Source of the DNA: Hoyosella levis
GTDB taxonomy: Bacteria; Actinomycetota; Actinomycetes; Mycobacteriales; Mycobacteriaceae
Length of the DNA: 64,000 nucleotides
Direction of reading: 5' to 3'
Assembly (NCBI RefSeq): GCF_026008515.1
Contig: NZ_BQYM01000006.1
Span: forward strand, 165,931-229,930
In this document: piece by piece, positions 35,472 to 44,990 of the stretch
Position numbering within the stretch: the first letter of the stretch is position 1
How the letters are laid out: the number at the start of each line of letters is the position of its first letter
The notes under the pieces: model-generated
The model's database searches: none
Told to the model about the DNA's origin: nothing
Seen by the model: only the letters and a program-made list of their open reading frames with translations
Translations under genes and position numbers: made by a program

Positions 35472-36236
35472 GTGGAACCTGTCTATGGCTCTATCGTGAC
35501 GTTCGCTCGCGCGCTCTTCACCGCCCAGGGATTGAAGTTCACGGTCACCGGAACCGAGCAAATACCACGCGTGGGCGGCGCGGTCATCGCCGTCAACCAC
35601 ACCGGCTATCTCGACTTCGCCTACGCGGGCAAGGCCGTGCTGCCGGTCAAGCGCTTCATCCGCTTCATGGCCAAGCATGAAGTGTTCGAGCACAAGGTCA
35701 GCGGACCTCTCATGCGCGGCTGCAAGCACATCCCCGTCGACCGGGTATCCGGCGGGGACGCCTACAAGGCCGCGGTGCGCGCGCTCAAGGACGGCGAGCT
35801 CGTCGGGGTGTACCCCGAGGCCACGATCAGCCGCAGCTTCGAGCTGAAAGAGTTCAAGTCCGGTGCCGCCCGCATGGCCATCGAGGCCGGGGTACCGATC
35901 ATCCCGATCATCGTCTGGGGCGCCCAGCGCGTATGGACGAAGGGCTTCCCCAAGCAGCTCGGGCGCACCGGCATCCCCATCTCGGTAGCGGTCGGCGCAC
36001 CCATCGAGCCCTTCGGGCCGGCCGCTGATCTCACCGCGAGGCTCAAGTCCGACATGCAGGAGCTATTGCTGAAGACGCAGGACGACTACGGCCCGCACCC
36101 CCACGGCGAGCACTGGGTGCCCAAGCGGCTCGGGGGAAGCGCTCCCTCCCTGGAAGAGGCAACGATCCTGGATCGCCGCGACGCCGATGCCCGGATCGCG
36201 GCGCGGCGCGCGCGGGAGGAAGCGAGAGAGCAATGA
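35472..36236 (+). CDS. 1-acyl-sn-glycerol-3-phosphate acyltransferase family protein (first of tandem pair)
   Basis: 254 residues from GTG 35472. PlsC-type motifs: NHTGYLDFAYAG (block I, His-x4-Asp), KHIPVDRVSGGDAYK (block II), GVYPEATISRSFELKEFKSGAARMA (block III) and VPIIPIIVWGAQR (block IV). These enzymes add the second acyl chain to lysophosphatidate or related acceptors at the membrane. Its stop overlaps the start of a paralogue by 4 bp. The tandem arrangement and HAD gene downstream correspond to mycobacterial Rv3816c-Rv3813c. Confidence 0.88.
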   Translation: MEPVYGSIVTFARALFTAQGLKFTVTGTEQIPRVGGAVIAVNHTGYLDFAYAGKAVLPVKRFIRFMAKHEVFEHKVSGPLMRGCKHIPVDRVSGGDAYKAAVRALKDGELVGVYPEATISRSFELKEFKSGAARMAIEAGVPIIPIIVWGAQRVWTKGFPKQLGRTGIPISVAVGAPIEPFGPAADLTARLKSDMQELLLKTQDDYGPHPHGEHWVPKRLGGSAPSLEEATILDRRDADARIAARRAREEAREQ

Positions 36237-37021
36237 TCTCAGCGGTGACCTCGGCCGTAGCCGGCGCGGTGTTCCGGCTGGTCTACGCCAAGCTCGTCCT
36301 CATCGCCTACATCATCCGATTTCTCCAGGGCGCGCGGCTGAAGGTCACCGGGCTGGAGAACATGCCCCGCCATGGCGGGGCCGTGCTCGCCTGCAACCAC
36401 ATCGGCTACATGGATCCGATGTACCTTGCCCTCGTTCCGCTGATGGTCCGTCGCCGTATGCGATACCTGGGCAAGAAGGAGCTCTGGGATCATCCGGCCA
36501 CTCGCTTCCTCGCGATCACCTCGCGCGGCATACCCGTGGACCGGGCCGCTGGTACCTCGGCCTACGAGGCGGCGGTGCAGGCGTTGCGCGAGGGGGACTT
36601 CGTCGGCATCTTCCCGGAAGCCACGATCAGCCGGAGCTTCGAGCTCAAGGAGTTCAAGTCGGGCGCGGCCCGCATGGCCGTGGAAGCGGGCGTGCCTGTC
36701 GTGCCGATCGTGCTGTGGGGCACCCAGCGCATCGCCACCAAGGGGCACCCCTTCAAGATCCTGGGGTGGAACCGGCAGATCCAGGCGCACGTCGGGGAAC
36801 CCATCGAGCCAGGCATGCCTCCGCAGGAGCTCCTGGACCGGCTCCACCGCGACATGGACGTTCTCCTCCATGCCGCGCAGGACGCCTACGGGCCCCACCC
36901 GAAGGGCAAGCCCTGGGTGCCATCCCGGCTTGGCGGCACCGCGCCGACGCTGGCCGAGGCCAATGCGATGGACGCCCGCGATCACGAATGGGCCCGCCGG
37001 GCCGGCCCCGAGCTGGAGTAG
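36233..37021 (+). CDS. 1-acyl-sn-glycerol-3-phosphate acyltransferase family protein (second of tandem pair)
   Basis: 262 residues from ATG 36233, overlapping the previous stop (ATGA). A hydrophobic N-terminus AVFRLVYAKLVLIAYIIRFLQ suggests membrane attachment. PlsC motifs: NHIGYMDPMYLA, SRGIPVDRAAGTSAYE, GIFPEATISRSFELKEFKSGAARMA and VPVVPIVLWGTQR. Block III is identical in sequence to that of the first copy, showing a local duplication, while the ends differ. Both copies keep all catalytic motifs. Confidence 0.88.
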   Translation: MISAVTSAVAGAVFRLVYAKLVLIAYIIRFLQGARLKVTGLENMPRHGGAVLACNHIGYMDPMYLALVPLMVRRRMRYLGKKELWDHPATRFLAITSRGIPVDRAAGTSAYEAAVQALREGDFVGIFPEATISRSFELKEFKSGAARMAVEAGVPVVPIVLWGTQRIATKGHPFKILGWNRQIQAHVGEPIEPGMPPQELLDRLHRDMDVLLHAAQDAYGPHPKGKPWVPSRLGGTAPTLAEANAMDARDHEWARRAGPELE

Positions 37022-37058
37022 ATGTGCCACGAGCGGGCATCCGGGGCACGATGGAGGA

Positions 37059-37898
37059 GTGAATCCGGAACTCCTCAGTGACCTTCCCTCGCCGCTACTC
37101 GTTGGTTCGGACGTCGATGGCACCTTGATCGATGACCATGATCGGATCAGTCCGCGGACACGAGCGGTCCTCAACGAGCTCGCTGGGGCGGGAACGCACT
37201 TCATCCTCGCCACTGGCCGACCGCCCCGCTGGCTGGCCCCGATCATCGAGCAGATCGGGTTCGCGCCGCTATCCGTCTGTGCCAATGGCGCGGTCATCTA
37301 CGACGCGGAGCGTGATCGGATCATGCACGCCGAGGAACTCTCCACCGACACCCTCGGCTGGCTCTCCGATCGCATCAGTACCGCCTTGCCCGGGAGCGGG
37401 CTCGCCGCCGAGCGCGTGGGCCGCAGCGCGCACGATGCCGCCTCGCCGCAGTTCGTCTGTGCTCCCGGGTACGAGCATGCCTGGCTCAATCCCGACCACA
37501 TCGAGCTCTCCGCGGCCGATGTGATCGCCGCGCCCGCGATCAAGCTGCTCGTCCGGCACGCGGGCATGACGAGCACCGCGATGCGCGATGTGCTCGGGCC
37601 GCTGGTGGGGGAGCGGGCTGCCATCACCTTCTCCACCGACAAGGGGCTCGTCGAGCTCTCCGCGCCCGGAGTGACCAAGGCAACGGGGTTCGAGTGGGTG
37701 GCGCAGCGGCTGGGCATCGACGCGGAACAGGCCGTCGCGTTCGGTGACATGCCCAATGACATCGCCATGCTCGAGTGGGTTGGCCACGGCGTCGCGATGG
37801 GCAACTCGCACCCCGAGACCCGGGCGGCCGCCCGGGAGGTGACGTCGACGAACAACGATCATGGCGTGGCCCTGGTGCTCGAGCGCTGGTGGTCCTGA
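37059..37898 (+). CDS. HAD-superfamily (Cof-type) phosphatase
   Basis: 279 residues from GTG 37059. HAD motif I LLVGSDVDGTLIDDHD, motif II LATGRPPRW, and C-terminal motif III/IV QAVAFGDMPNDIAMLEWVGHGVAMGNSHPET, with the C2 cap between, as in Cof/Cof-like sugar phosphatases. The family hydrolyses phosphosugars or cofactors; substrate unknown. It lies 37 bp after the second acyltransferase and may share its transcript, ending at the hairpin 37925-37955. Confidence 0.87.
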   Translation: MNPELLSDLPSPLLVGSDVDGTLIDDHDRISPRTRAVLNELAGAGTHFILATGRPPRWLAPIIEQIGFAPLSVCANGAVIYDAERDRIMHAEELSTDTLGWLSDRISTALPGSGLAAERVGRSAHDAASPQFVCAPGYEHAWLNPDHIELSAADVIAAPAIKLLVRHAGMTSTAMRDVLGPLVGERAAITFSTDKGLVELSAPGVTKATGFEWVAQRLGIDAEQAVAFGDMPNDIAMLEWVGHGVAMGNSHPETRAAAREVTSTNNDHGVALVLERWWS

Positions 37899-37924
37899 CA
37901 ACAAAGCTGGCCCGTGGCAACGCG

Positions 37925-37955
37925 AAGGGCCGCGCTCGCGAGGAGCGCGGCCCTT
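37925..37955. terminator. bidirectional terminator between HAD gene and amidase
   Basis: 13-bp stem AAGGGCCGCGCTC with its complement around GCGAG, 26 bp beyond the HAD stop and 28 bp beyond the convergent amidase stop. Confidence 0.83.
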
Positions 37956-37983
37956 GGTCATCACGGGCTTCGGTCGTTCCGGG

Positions 37984-39945
37984 CTATCCGGCGGCAGGCA
38001 CCGCTTCGTTGATGTGCACGCTCACCTCTCCGGAGGCGAGGTCGAACATCATGTGGCCATGCTCGAAGTTCACACGGATGCCTTCGGGAGTGCTGAACTC
38101 CTCTTCCACGGGCAGGCCGAGGAGGCTGTCCTGGGCACCGAGCGCCTCCCACTGCTCGGCGATGACTCCCCACACGGCGCGCGCGCCGGTGTTGTCCGAC
38201 CAGTAGATCGTGCCGTTGGCGAACCGGGCGAAGCTGATTCCCTCGGCCGCTGCCTCGATCTTGCTCACCGCGTCGCCGAGCGCGCCCTCGACGCCGCCGA
38301 GCGTGTACCAGCGCCGCGCGATCTCCTCGTCGCCAGCCTGGGTGGTCTCCACCGCGGGCGAGCGGAGCGAGGCGAGCAGGCGCTGCATGTTCTCCCCGGT
38401 GGCGCGCAGCTCGCTGGAGCTCCAGGACGCGCGAGGAGCGGGCGACTGATCGGGCTGGGGCTCGGGCTGCGGCTGCGGCTGCGGCTCCTCGGTGGGCTGC
38501 CCCGCCGGGTTCTCGCCGTTGTCGGGCTCGGCCGGAGTCTCGTTGCCGTCGTCCTCGTTGCCCGGATCAGCCGGCGCGGGAGCAGAATTCTGGTACGCGG
38601 TCGCGATGTCGCGGATCAGGTCCATCTGGGCATAGCCGAGATTGCCAGGGCAGTCGGTGTAGTTCACATCCCGGTGCGCGAAGATATTCGGCAACGTGAT
38701 CGGCTGGCCCTGGGCGAGCCAGGTGTATTGCGTGCCCTCGGAGTAGTGCGTCGAGGAACCCGTCGGGCGCAGCTCCTCGCGGGCGAGGCGCCAGCCGGCG
38801 AGCTTGGCCAGAGACTCTACCTGGGCCCGGGGCGGCGCTGTGTTCTGGTAGTGGCCGATCATCGAGTAGCCGGCGGTGTTGACATTGAAGCCGCCCGAGT
38901 GGGCGCCCTGCAGGTCCTTGTCCATGCCACCGAAGCGGCCCTCGAAGATCTGGCCATACTTGTCGACGAGAGCGTGGTAGCCCACGTCGCACCAGCCGAG
39001 GGTCTGCGCGTGGTAGGCGTAGATGCCGCGCACGATCTGTGCGGACTGGGCCTGCGTGTAGTTGTTGTTGCCCGCGGTGTGGTGCACCACCACGGCGCCG
39101 AGGCCGCCGTTTTCCTGGGGCGCGCGGCACCGGATGCTCTCGTTGGCACCCCACTGCGCCCGGGAGATGACGTTGGGCCGCGCGGGGACGCCCGCGATAT
39201 CGGTCACGTCTCCAGCGATGTCGCTCGGGGCATCGGCGACGGGCGCCTTGGAGGGCCGGATGATGATCGCGGTGAGGTTCTCGGCCTCCCCGGAGCGCTC
39301 CGGCGCGGGTGGCTGGCTGATCAGCGGGCGCGAGATGTCAGCGGGCTCGCCTGCCGCCGCATCGGTGGGCGCTGCTTCTTCGGGCGCGAGCGGCTCCTCG
39401 GGCTCGGTGTCGCCCTCGAGGACCGGCTCCACCTTGCCGCCGATGCTGATCTGAACGGTGTTCGTGTCGCCAGTAAAGACGACTTCGCTGGCCTCGCGGG
39501 ACTCCTCGCCGATATCGCTGCCGCCATCAATGGGCTCGAGGTCGAACCATTCCGTCCAGGTGTCGTCCTCGAGCTTGGCTCGGACGAATGCCTCGGGGTC
39601 GCCGTCGCCCTCCCAGGTGAGGCCGAACATGTTGAACGAGGTGTCCTGGGTGATCTCCCGGACGATGGGATCGCCGTGGTCGGAGATGTCGGTGACCTCG
39701 CCAGGGCTGGGCTCGAGGCTGACCTCATTGATCGATGTAGGGACGTGGTCGGTGCTGTCATTGACAGGGACGATGTCGACGTTACCGGCGGTCGCGCCGA
39801 GCCCAAAGAGCGTTCCGGCTGCGGTGAGCCCGACGGTGACGCCAAGCGTCAGGATTCGTCGTGGTTGTTGGTTCTGCAACGCAGTGACTCCCTTGTTCTG
39901 CGATTGGGCGCGGCGCGTGAGAGCTAGACCGGCTTCGTGCGGCAT
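37984..39945 (-). CDS. secreted N-acetylmuramoyl-L-alanine amidase with LGFP repeats
   Basis: 653 residues from ATG 39945; a TTG at 39879 with AAGGGAG eight bases upstream would give a neater signal peptide (MQNQQPRRILTLGVTVGLTA). Order: signal peptide, an N-terminal beta-rich region, a zinc amidase_2 (PGRP-like) domain at about 275-460 (SRAQWGANESIRC, VVVHHTAGNNNYT, IYAYHAQTLGWCDVGYHALVDKYG, IFAHRDVNYTDCPG with zinc His and Cys), a Pro/Glu/Gln-rich linker and two LGFP repeats (LGDAVSKIE..., LGLPVEEEF) thought to bind the envelope. It cleaves the MurNAc-L-Ala amide. By position it is the mycobacterial Rv3811-like protein next to glf. Confidence 0.9.
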   Translation of the reverse strand: MPHEAGLALTRRAQSQNKGVTALQNQQPRRILTLGVTVGLTAAGTLFGLGATAGNVDIVPVNDSTDHVPTSINEVSLEPSPGEVTDISDHGDPIVREITQDTSFNMFGLTWEGDGDPEAFVRAKLEDDTWTEWFDLEPIDGGSDIGEESREASEVVFTGDTNTVQISIGGKVEPVLEGDTEPEEPLAPEEAAPTDAAAGEPADISRPLISQPPAPERSGEAENLTAIIIRPSKAPVADAPSDIAGDVTDIAGVPARPNVISRAQWGANESIRCRAPQENGGLGAVVVHHTAGNNNYTQAQSAQIVRGIYAYHAQTLGWCDVGYHALVDKYGQIFEGRFGGMDKDLQGAHSGGFNVNTAGYSMIGHYQNTAPPRAQVESLAKLAGWRLAREELRPTGSSTHYSEGTQYTWLAQGQPITLPNIFAHRDVNYTDCPGNLGYAQMDLIRDIATAYQNSAPAPADPGNEDDGNETPAEPDNGENPAGQPTEEPQPQPQPEPQPDQSPAPRASWSSSELRATGENMQRLLASLRSPAVETTQAGDEEIARRWYTLGGVEGALGDAVSKIEAAAEGISFARFANGTIYWSDNTGARAVWGVIAEQWEALGAQDSLLGLPVEEEFSTPEGIRVNFEHGHMMFDLASGEVSVHINEAVPAAG

Positions 39946-40176
39946 GACTAATTCGTCATTGCCTTGACCATAGGCAAGGAAGGCTCATATTTCGTGCACC
40001 GTGGCGTCACTATGTGGTCAAGAATTGAGCAACATGGCTGTTACCTAACCGTGTACGTGATCTATTGAGGGACTTGCTATTACGAGGCGCGGCACGCAAC
40101 TGGCGCGCGCGCGACGACACCGGCGGGACCGAAGGTCACGGGCCGGGCGGGGCAGTCCGTTACGCTGAAGCCGTAG

Positions 40177-41490
<1,314 letters not shown>

Positions 41491-41546
41491 CGAAGTCGGC
41501 ACTCTCACCTCTCCCGCGCCCCGCTCGAAGAAAGGCACCACGCGCA

Positions 41547-43421
41547 GTGACCAACACCAGCTCATCCGCCCGGTCGCTCCTGCAGCGCATCCTGCTGCCG
41601 CGCCCCGGCGAGCCCCTCGATGTGCGCCGCCTCTACCTCGAGGAATCGCCGACCAACCCGCGGCGGGTCCATGCGACCTCGCGGACCTCGGCGACGATCG
41701 CGGCCGAGTCCGAGATCTCGCTGTGCACCTACTTCAACGCGTTCCCCGCGAGCTACTGGCGGCGCTGGAGCACCCTCGCGCAGGTGGTCCTGCGCCTCGA
41801 GACCAGCGGTGCCTGCCGGGCCGATGTATACCGCTCCAAGGCCGATGGCACGCGCATCCAGGTCGCGAGCGCCGAGGCCAGCGGAAACGACGGCACGCTC
41901 GAGGTCGCGCTTGATCTCTCCCCGTTCGAGGATGGCGGCTGGCTCTGGTTCGACCTCAGCGCCGAGGAGGACGTCGAGATCCGCGCAGGCGGCTGGTACG
42001 CGCCGGTCGACGCCCCCGGGGAGGGGCGCGCCGCCATCGGCATCCCCACCTTCAACCGGCCGCATGACTGCGTCAAGGCACTGACCGCGCTTGGCTCCGA
42101 CCCCAGGGTGCTCGAGGTCATCGACGCGGTGATCATCCCGGACCAGGGCACCCGCAAGGCCGCCGACGAGCCCGGGTTCGCCGAGGCGGCCGCCGTGCTC
42201 GGTGATCGCCTGCGCATCCACAACCAGGGCAACATCGGTGGTTCCGGCGGCTACTCGCGCGTCATGTACGAGGCTCTGCGCACCACCGACAGCCCGTACA
42301 TCCTGTTCATGGATGACGACATCGAGATCGAGCCCGATTGCATCCTGCGCGCCATCGCGTTCGCCCGGTTCGCGCGCCAGCCCCTGCTTGTCGGTGGCCA
42401 GATGCTGAACCTGCAGAACCGCGCCCACCTGCACGTGATGGGGGAGGTCGTCCGGTTCGGCGAGTTCGTGTGGGGGCCGGCCCCGCACACCGAGTACGAC
42501 CATGACTTCGCTGGGGAACCGCTCGCGGAATCACCGGAGCTGCACCGGCGCATCGATGTCACCTACAACGCCTGGTGGATGTGCCTGATCCCACGGAGCG
42601 TCGCCGAGCAGCTCGGGCAGCCCCTTCCCCTGTTCATCAAGTGGGATGATGCCGAGTACGGTCTGCGGGCGGCGGCAGCCGGCTACCCCACGGTCACGCT
42701 CCCAGGTACCGCGATCTGGCACATGGCCTGGTCCGACAAGGACGATGTCATCGACTGGCAGGCCTACTACCACCTGCGAAATCGATTGATCGTCGCCGCG
42801 CTGCATAATCCCGGCGGCGCGCGGGCGCTGGTCAAGAGCACCATGAAGCCGCTGCTCAAGCATCTGCTGTGCCTCGAGTACTCGACGGTGGCGCTGCAGA
42901 ACCAGGCGATCAAGGATTTCCTCGCGGGGCCCGGCATCCTCTTCGACGAGCTGCCGACCTCGCTGGCCAAGGTGCAGAAGATCCGTGCCGAGTACCCGGA
43001 TGCTGTCGTCGCGGGCTCCGCGACGGATCTGCCCCTCCCGTCGGGCAGCGATATCGGGCAGGTGGGCCTGCCCGTGTCGACACCGGCGAAGCTCAAGAGG
43101 TTCGGCCGCGCTGTCGTGCACAACCTGCGCCCCGCCAAGCCCGCGCATCACGAGCGCCCCCAGCTCAATGTCGCCACCCTCGATGCCCGCTGGTTCCTGT
43201 TGTCGCAGGTCGATGGCGTGACTGTCACCACCGCCGATGGTCGTGGCGTGGTGTACCGCAAGCGTGATCGTGCGGTCGCCGCCCAGCTGTTCAAGGAGGC
43301 CCTGAGCCTGCGGCGCGAGCTCGAGAAGCGCTTTCCGGAGCTGCGGGACGCCTACCGGTCGGCCTTCCCCGAGCTGACCAGCCGTGAGCGCTGGGGCGAT
43401 TTCTTCGCCCAGTACGACTGA
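41547..43421 (+). CDS. glfT2: galactofuranosyltransferase GlfT2
   Basis: 624 residues from GTG 41547. The sequence follows M. tuberculosis GlfT2: LPRPGEPLDVRRLYLEES, FNAFPASYWRRW, GIPTFNRPHDC, NIGGSGGYSRVMYEAL, the GT-A metal motif FMDDDIEIEPD with Asp256 and Asp258, LPLFIKWDDAEYGLRA and AIWHMAWSDKDDVIDWQAYYHLRNRL. It polymerises the galactan with alternating beta-(1-5) and beta-(1-6) galactofuranose at the inner membrane. It is 15 bp upstream of the PAP2 gene, in a probable operon with glf. Confidence 0.97.
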   Translation: MTNTSSSARSLLQRILLPRPGEPLDVRRLYLEESPTNPRRVHATSRTSATIAAESEISLCTYFNAFPASYWRRWSTLAQVVLRLETSGACRADVYRSKADGTRIQVASAEASGNDGTLEVALDLSPFEDGGWLWFDLSAEEDVEIRAGGWYAPVDAPGEGRAAIGIPTFNRPHDCVKALTALGSDPRVLEVIDAVIIPDQGTRKAADEPGFAEAAAVLGDRLRIHNQGNIGGSGGYSRVMYEALRTTDSPYILFMDDDIEIEPDCILRAIAFARFARQPLLVGGQMLNLQNRAHLHVMGEVVRFGEFVWGPAPHTEYDHDFAGEPLAESPELHRRIDVTYNAWWMCLIPRSVAEQLGQPLPLFIKWDDAEYGLRAAAAGYPTVTLPGTAIWHMAWSDKDDVIDWQAYYHLRNRLIVAALHNPGGARALVKSTMKPLLKHLLCLEYSTVALQNQAIKDFLAGPGILFDELPTSLAKVQKIRAEYPDAVVAGSATDLPLPSGSDIGQVGLPVSTPAKLKRFGRAVVHNLRPAKPAHHERPQLNVATLDARWFLLSQVDGVTVTTADGRGVVYRKRDRAVAAQLFKEALSLRRELEKRFPELRDAYRSAFPELTSRERWGDFFAQYD

Positions 43422-43435
43422 AGCCGAGGAATGCC

Positions 43436-43975
43436 ATGACACACACGCTCGAACCGGTCGGCCCTGCCACGGGCGAGGCCGCGGTCCTCGTCACGGTGCA
43501 GCGCATGATCGCCGACCAGCCCGGTGTGCTGGGCGCGACCCGCCTGATGTCGCACTTCGGGGAGCACGCCCTCGGCTGGGTAGCGGTCGCCGGCATCGGT
43601 GCGCTCGCTGACCCGGCCCGGCGCAAGCGATGGGGCGCGGTGGCGATCGGCGCGGTCGGCGCCCATGCCGCGAGCATCGCGATCAAGCGCGTCGTGCGGC
43701 GTCGCAGGCCACATCATCCCGATATTGTGGTCAACGTTGCCACACCGAGCCAGTTGAGCTTTCCATCATCACATGCAACATCGAGCACCGCGGCAGCGAT
43801 TCTCCTGGGAAGGCTCACCGGGCTGCCCATCGCGGCGGCCGTGGTCCCACCCATGCTGCTCTCCCGGCTGGTCCTCGGCGTGCACTATCCGACGGATGTG
43901 CTCACGGGGGCAGCGGTGGGCGCGGCGTCCGCCACGCTCGTCGGGGTTGCCGAGCGCAAGCTCGGGTGGGCATAA
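43436..43975 (+). CDS. PAP2 phosphatase, likely decaprenyl-phosphoribose-phosphate phosphatase
   Basis: 179 residues, five or six membrane helices. PAP2 motifs: KRVVRRRRPHH, LSFPSSHATSSTAAA and SRLVLGVHYPTDVLTG, with catalytic His residues in the last two. Located between glfT2 and ubiA exactly as mycobacterial Rv3807c, proposed to dephosphorylate decaprenylphosphoryl-5-phosphoribose on the path to decaprenyl-arabinose. That role is inferred from position and motif. Confidence 0.87.
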   Translation: MTHTLEPVGPATGEAAVLVTVQRMIADQPGVLGATRLMSHFGEHALGWVAVAGIGALADPARRKRWGAVAIGAVGAHAASIAIKRVVRRRRPHHPDIVVNVATPSQLSFPSSHATSSTAAAILLGRLTGLPIAAAVVPPMLLSRLVLGVHYPTDVLTGAAVGAASATLVGVAERKLGWA

Positions 43976-44033
43976 GCTACAGGTGTCCGAATTGGGCGCC
44001 GCCAAACATGACTAGCAATGGTCGAGAGGGGAA

Positions 44034-44990
44034 ATGATGAGCGATCTGGTCGAGCCCGAGGATCCAACTCGCGCCAGAACGCGCAAGGCGCCTTCGTCGC
44101 TTCCCGAGGGCATCATCAAGGCGATGCGGCCACGGCAGTGGATCAAGAACGGGCTCGTGCTCGCCGCGCCCCTCGCGGATGGCTCCATCACCGAGGGACC
44201 GGTGCTCACCGCGGTCGCCCTGGCATTCGTGGTGTTCTCGCTCGCCGCATCGGGCGTGTACCTCGTCAACGACGCGCGCGACGTTGAGGCCGATCGGGCC
44301 CATCCCACCAAGCGGTTCCGCCCGATTGCTGCCGGGGTCCTCCCGGTGTCGCTGGCGTACGTGCTCTCCGTGGTCCTCTTTGTCTCCGCGACGCTGCTCT
44401 CGCTGCTCGCGAACAACACGCTCGCCGTGGTGACAGTCGTCTACATCATCATCCAGCTCGCCTACTGCTTCGGCCTCAAGCACCAGGCAGTGCTCGATAT
44501 CGTCATCGTCTCCTCCGGGTTCCTGCTGCGCGCGGTCGCTGGTGGCGTCGCCGCTGGCATCCCGCTCTCCCAGTGGTTCCTGCTCGTCGCCGCCTCCGGG
44601 TCGCTGTTCATGGCGGCCGGCAAGCGCTACGCCGAGCTGAGGCTCGCCGAGGAGACCGGAGCGAAGATCCGCAAGTCGCTGGAGAACTACACCTCCACCT
44701 ACCTTCGCTTTGTCTGGACCGTGTCCGCCACGGCGGTCATCGTGTTCTACGGCCTCTGGGCCTTCGAGCAGGACAGCGGCGGTCCCGGAAGCCCCCGGGC
44801 GGACGGATCGAACCTCGGATTGTTCGTAATGTCGATGATTCCGTTTACAATCGCCATCTTGCGCTATGCCGTCGATATCGATGGGGCGCAAGCTGGAGAG
44901 CCGGAGGAGATCGCCCTGGGCGACCGGGTCCTCCAGCTCCTCGCGGTTGCATGGATTGGAGTCGTCGGTGTCGCGGTCTACATCGCCTGA
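44034..44990 (+). CDS. ubiA: decaprenyl-phosphate phosphoribosyltransferase (DPPR synthase)
   Basis: 318 residues from ATG 44034 (GAGGGGAA upstream; second ATG adjacent). UbiA-type with about nine helices; N-terminal RPRQWIKNGLVLAAPL, NDARDVEADRAHPTKRFRPIAAG (NDxxDxxxD Mg2+ motif), AYCFGLKHQAVLDIVIVSSGFLLRAVAGG (second Asp motif) and KRYAELRLAEE. It transfers phosphoribose from PRPP to decaprenyl phosphate, first step to the arabinan donor. Matches mycobacterial Rv3806c. Its 3' end overlaps the aftB start. Confidence 0.95.
   Translation: MMSDLVEPEDPTRARTRKAPSSLPEGIIKAMRPRQWIKNGLVLAAPLADGSITEGPVLTAVALAFVVFSLAASGVYLVNDARDVEADRAHPTKRFRPIAAGVLPVSLAYVLSVVLFVSATLLSLLANNTLAVVTVVYIIIQLAYCFGLKHQAVLDIVIVSSGFLLRAVAGGVAAGIPLSQWFLLVAASGSLFMAAGKRYAELRLAEETGAKIRKSLENYTSTYLRFVWTVSATAVIVFYGLWAFEQDSGGPGSPRADGSNLGLFVMSMIPFTIAILRYAVDIDGAQAGEPEEIALGDRVLQLLAVAWIGVVGVAVYIA

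Noticed and set aside
37861..39927. A 688-codon open frame on the plus strand opposite the amidase gene
   Set aside because: The minus-strand amidase has signal peptide, zinc ligands and LGFP repeats; the opposite frame has no recognisable domain.
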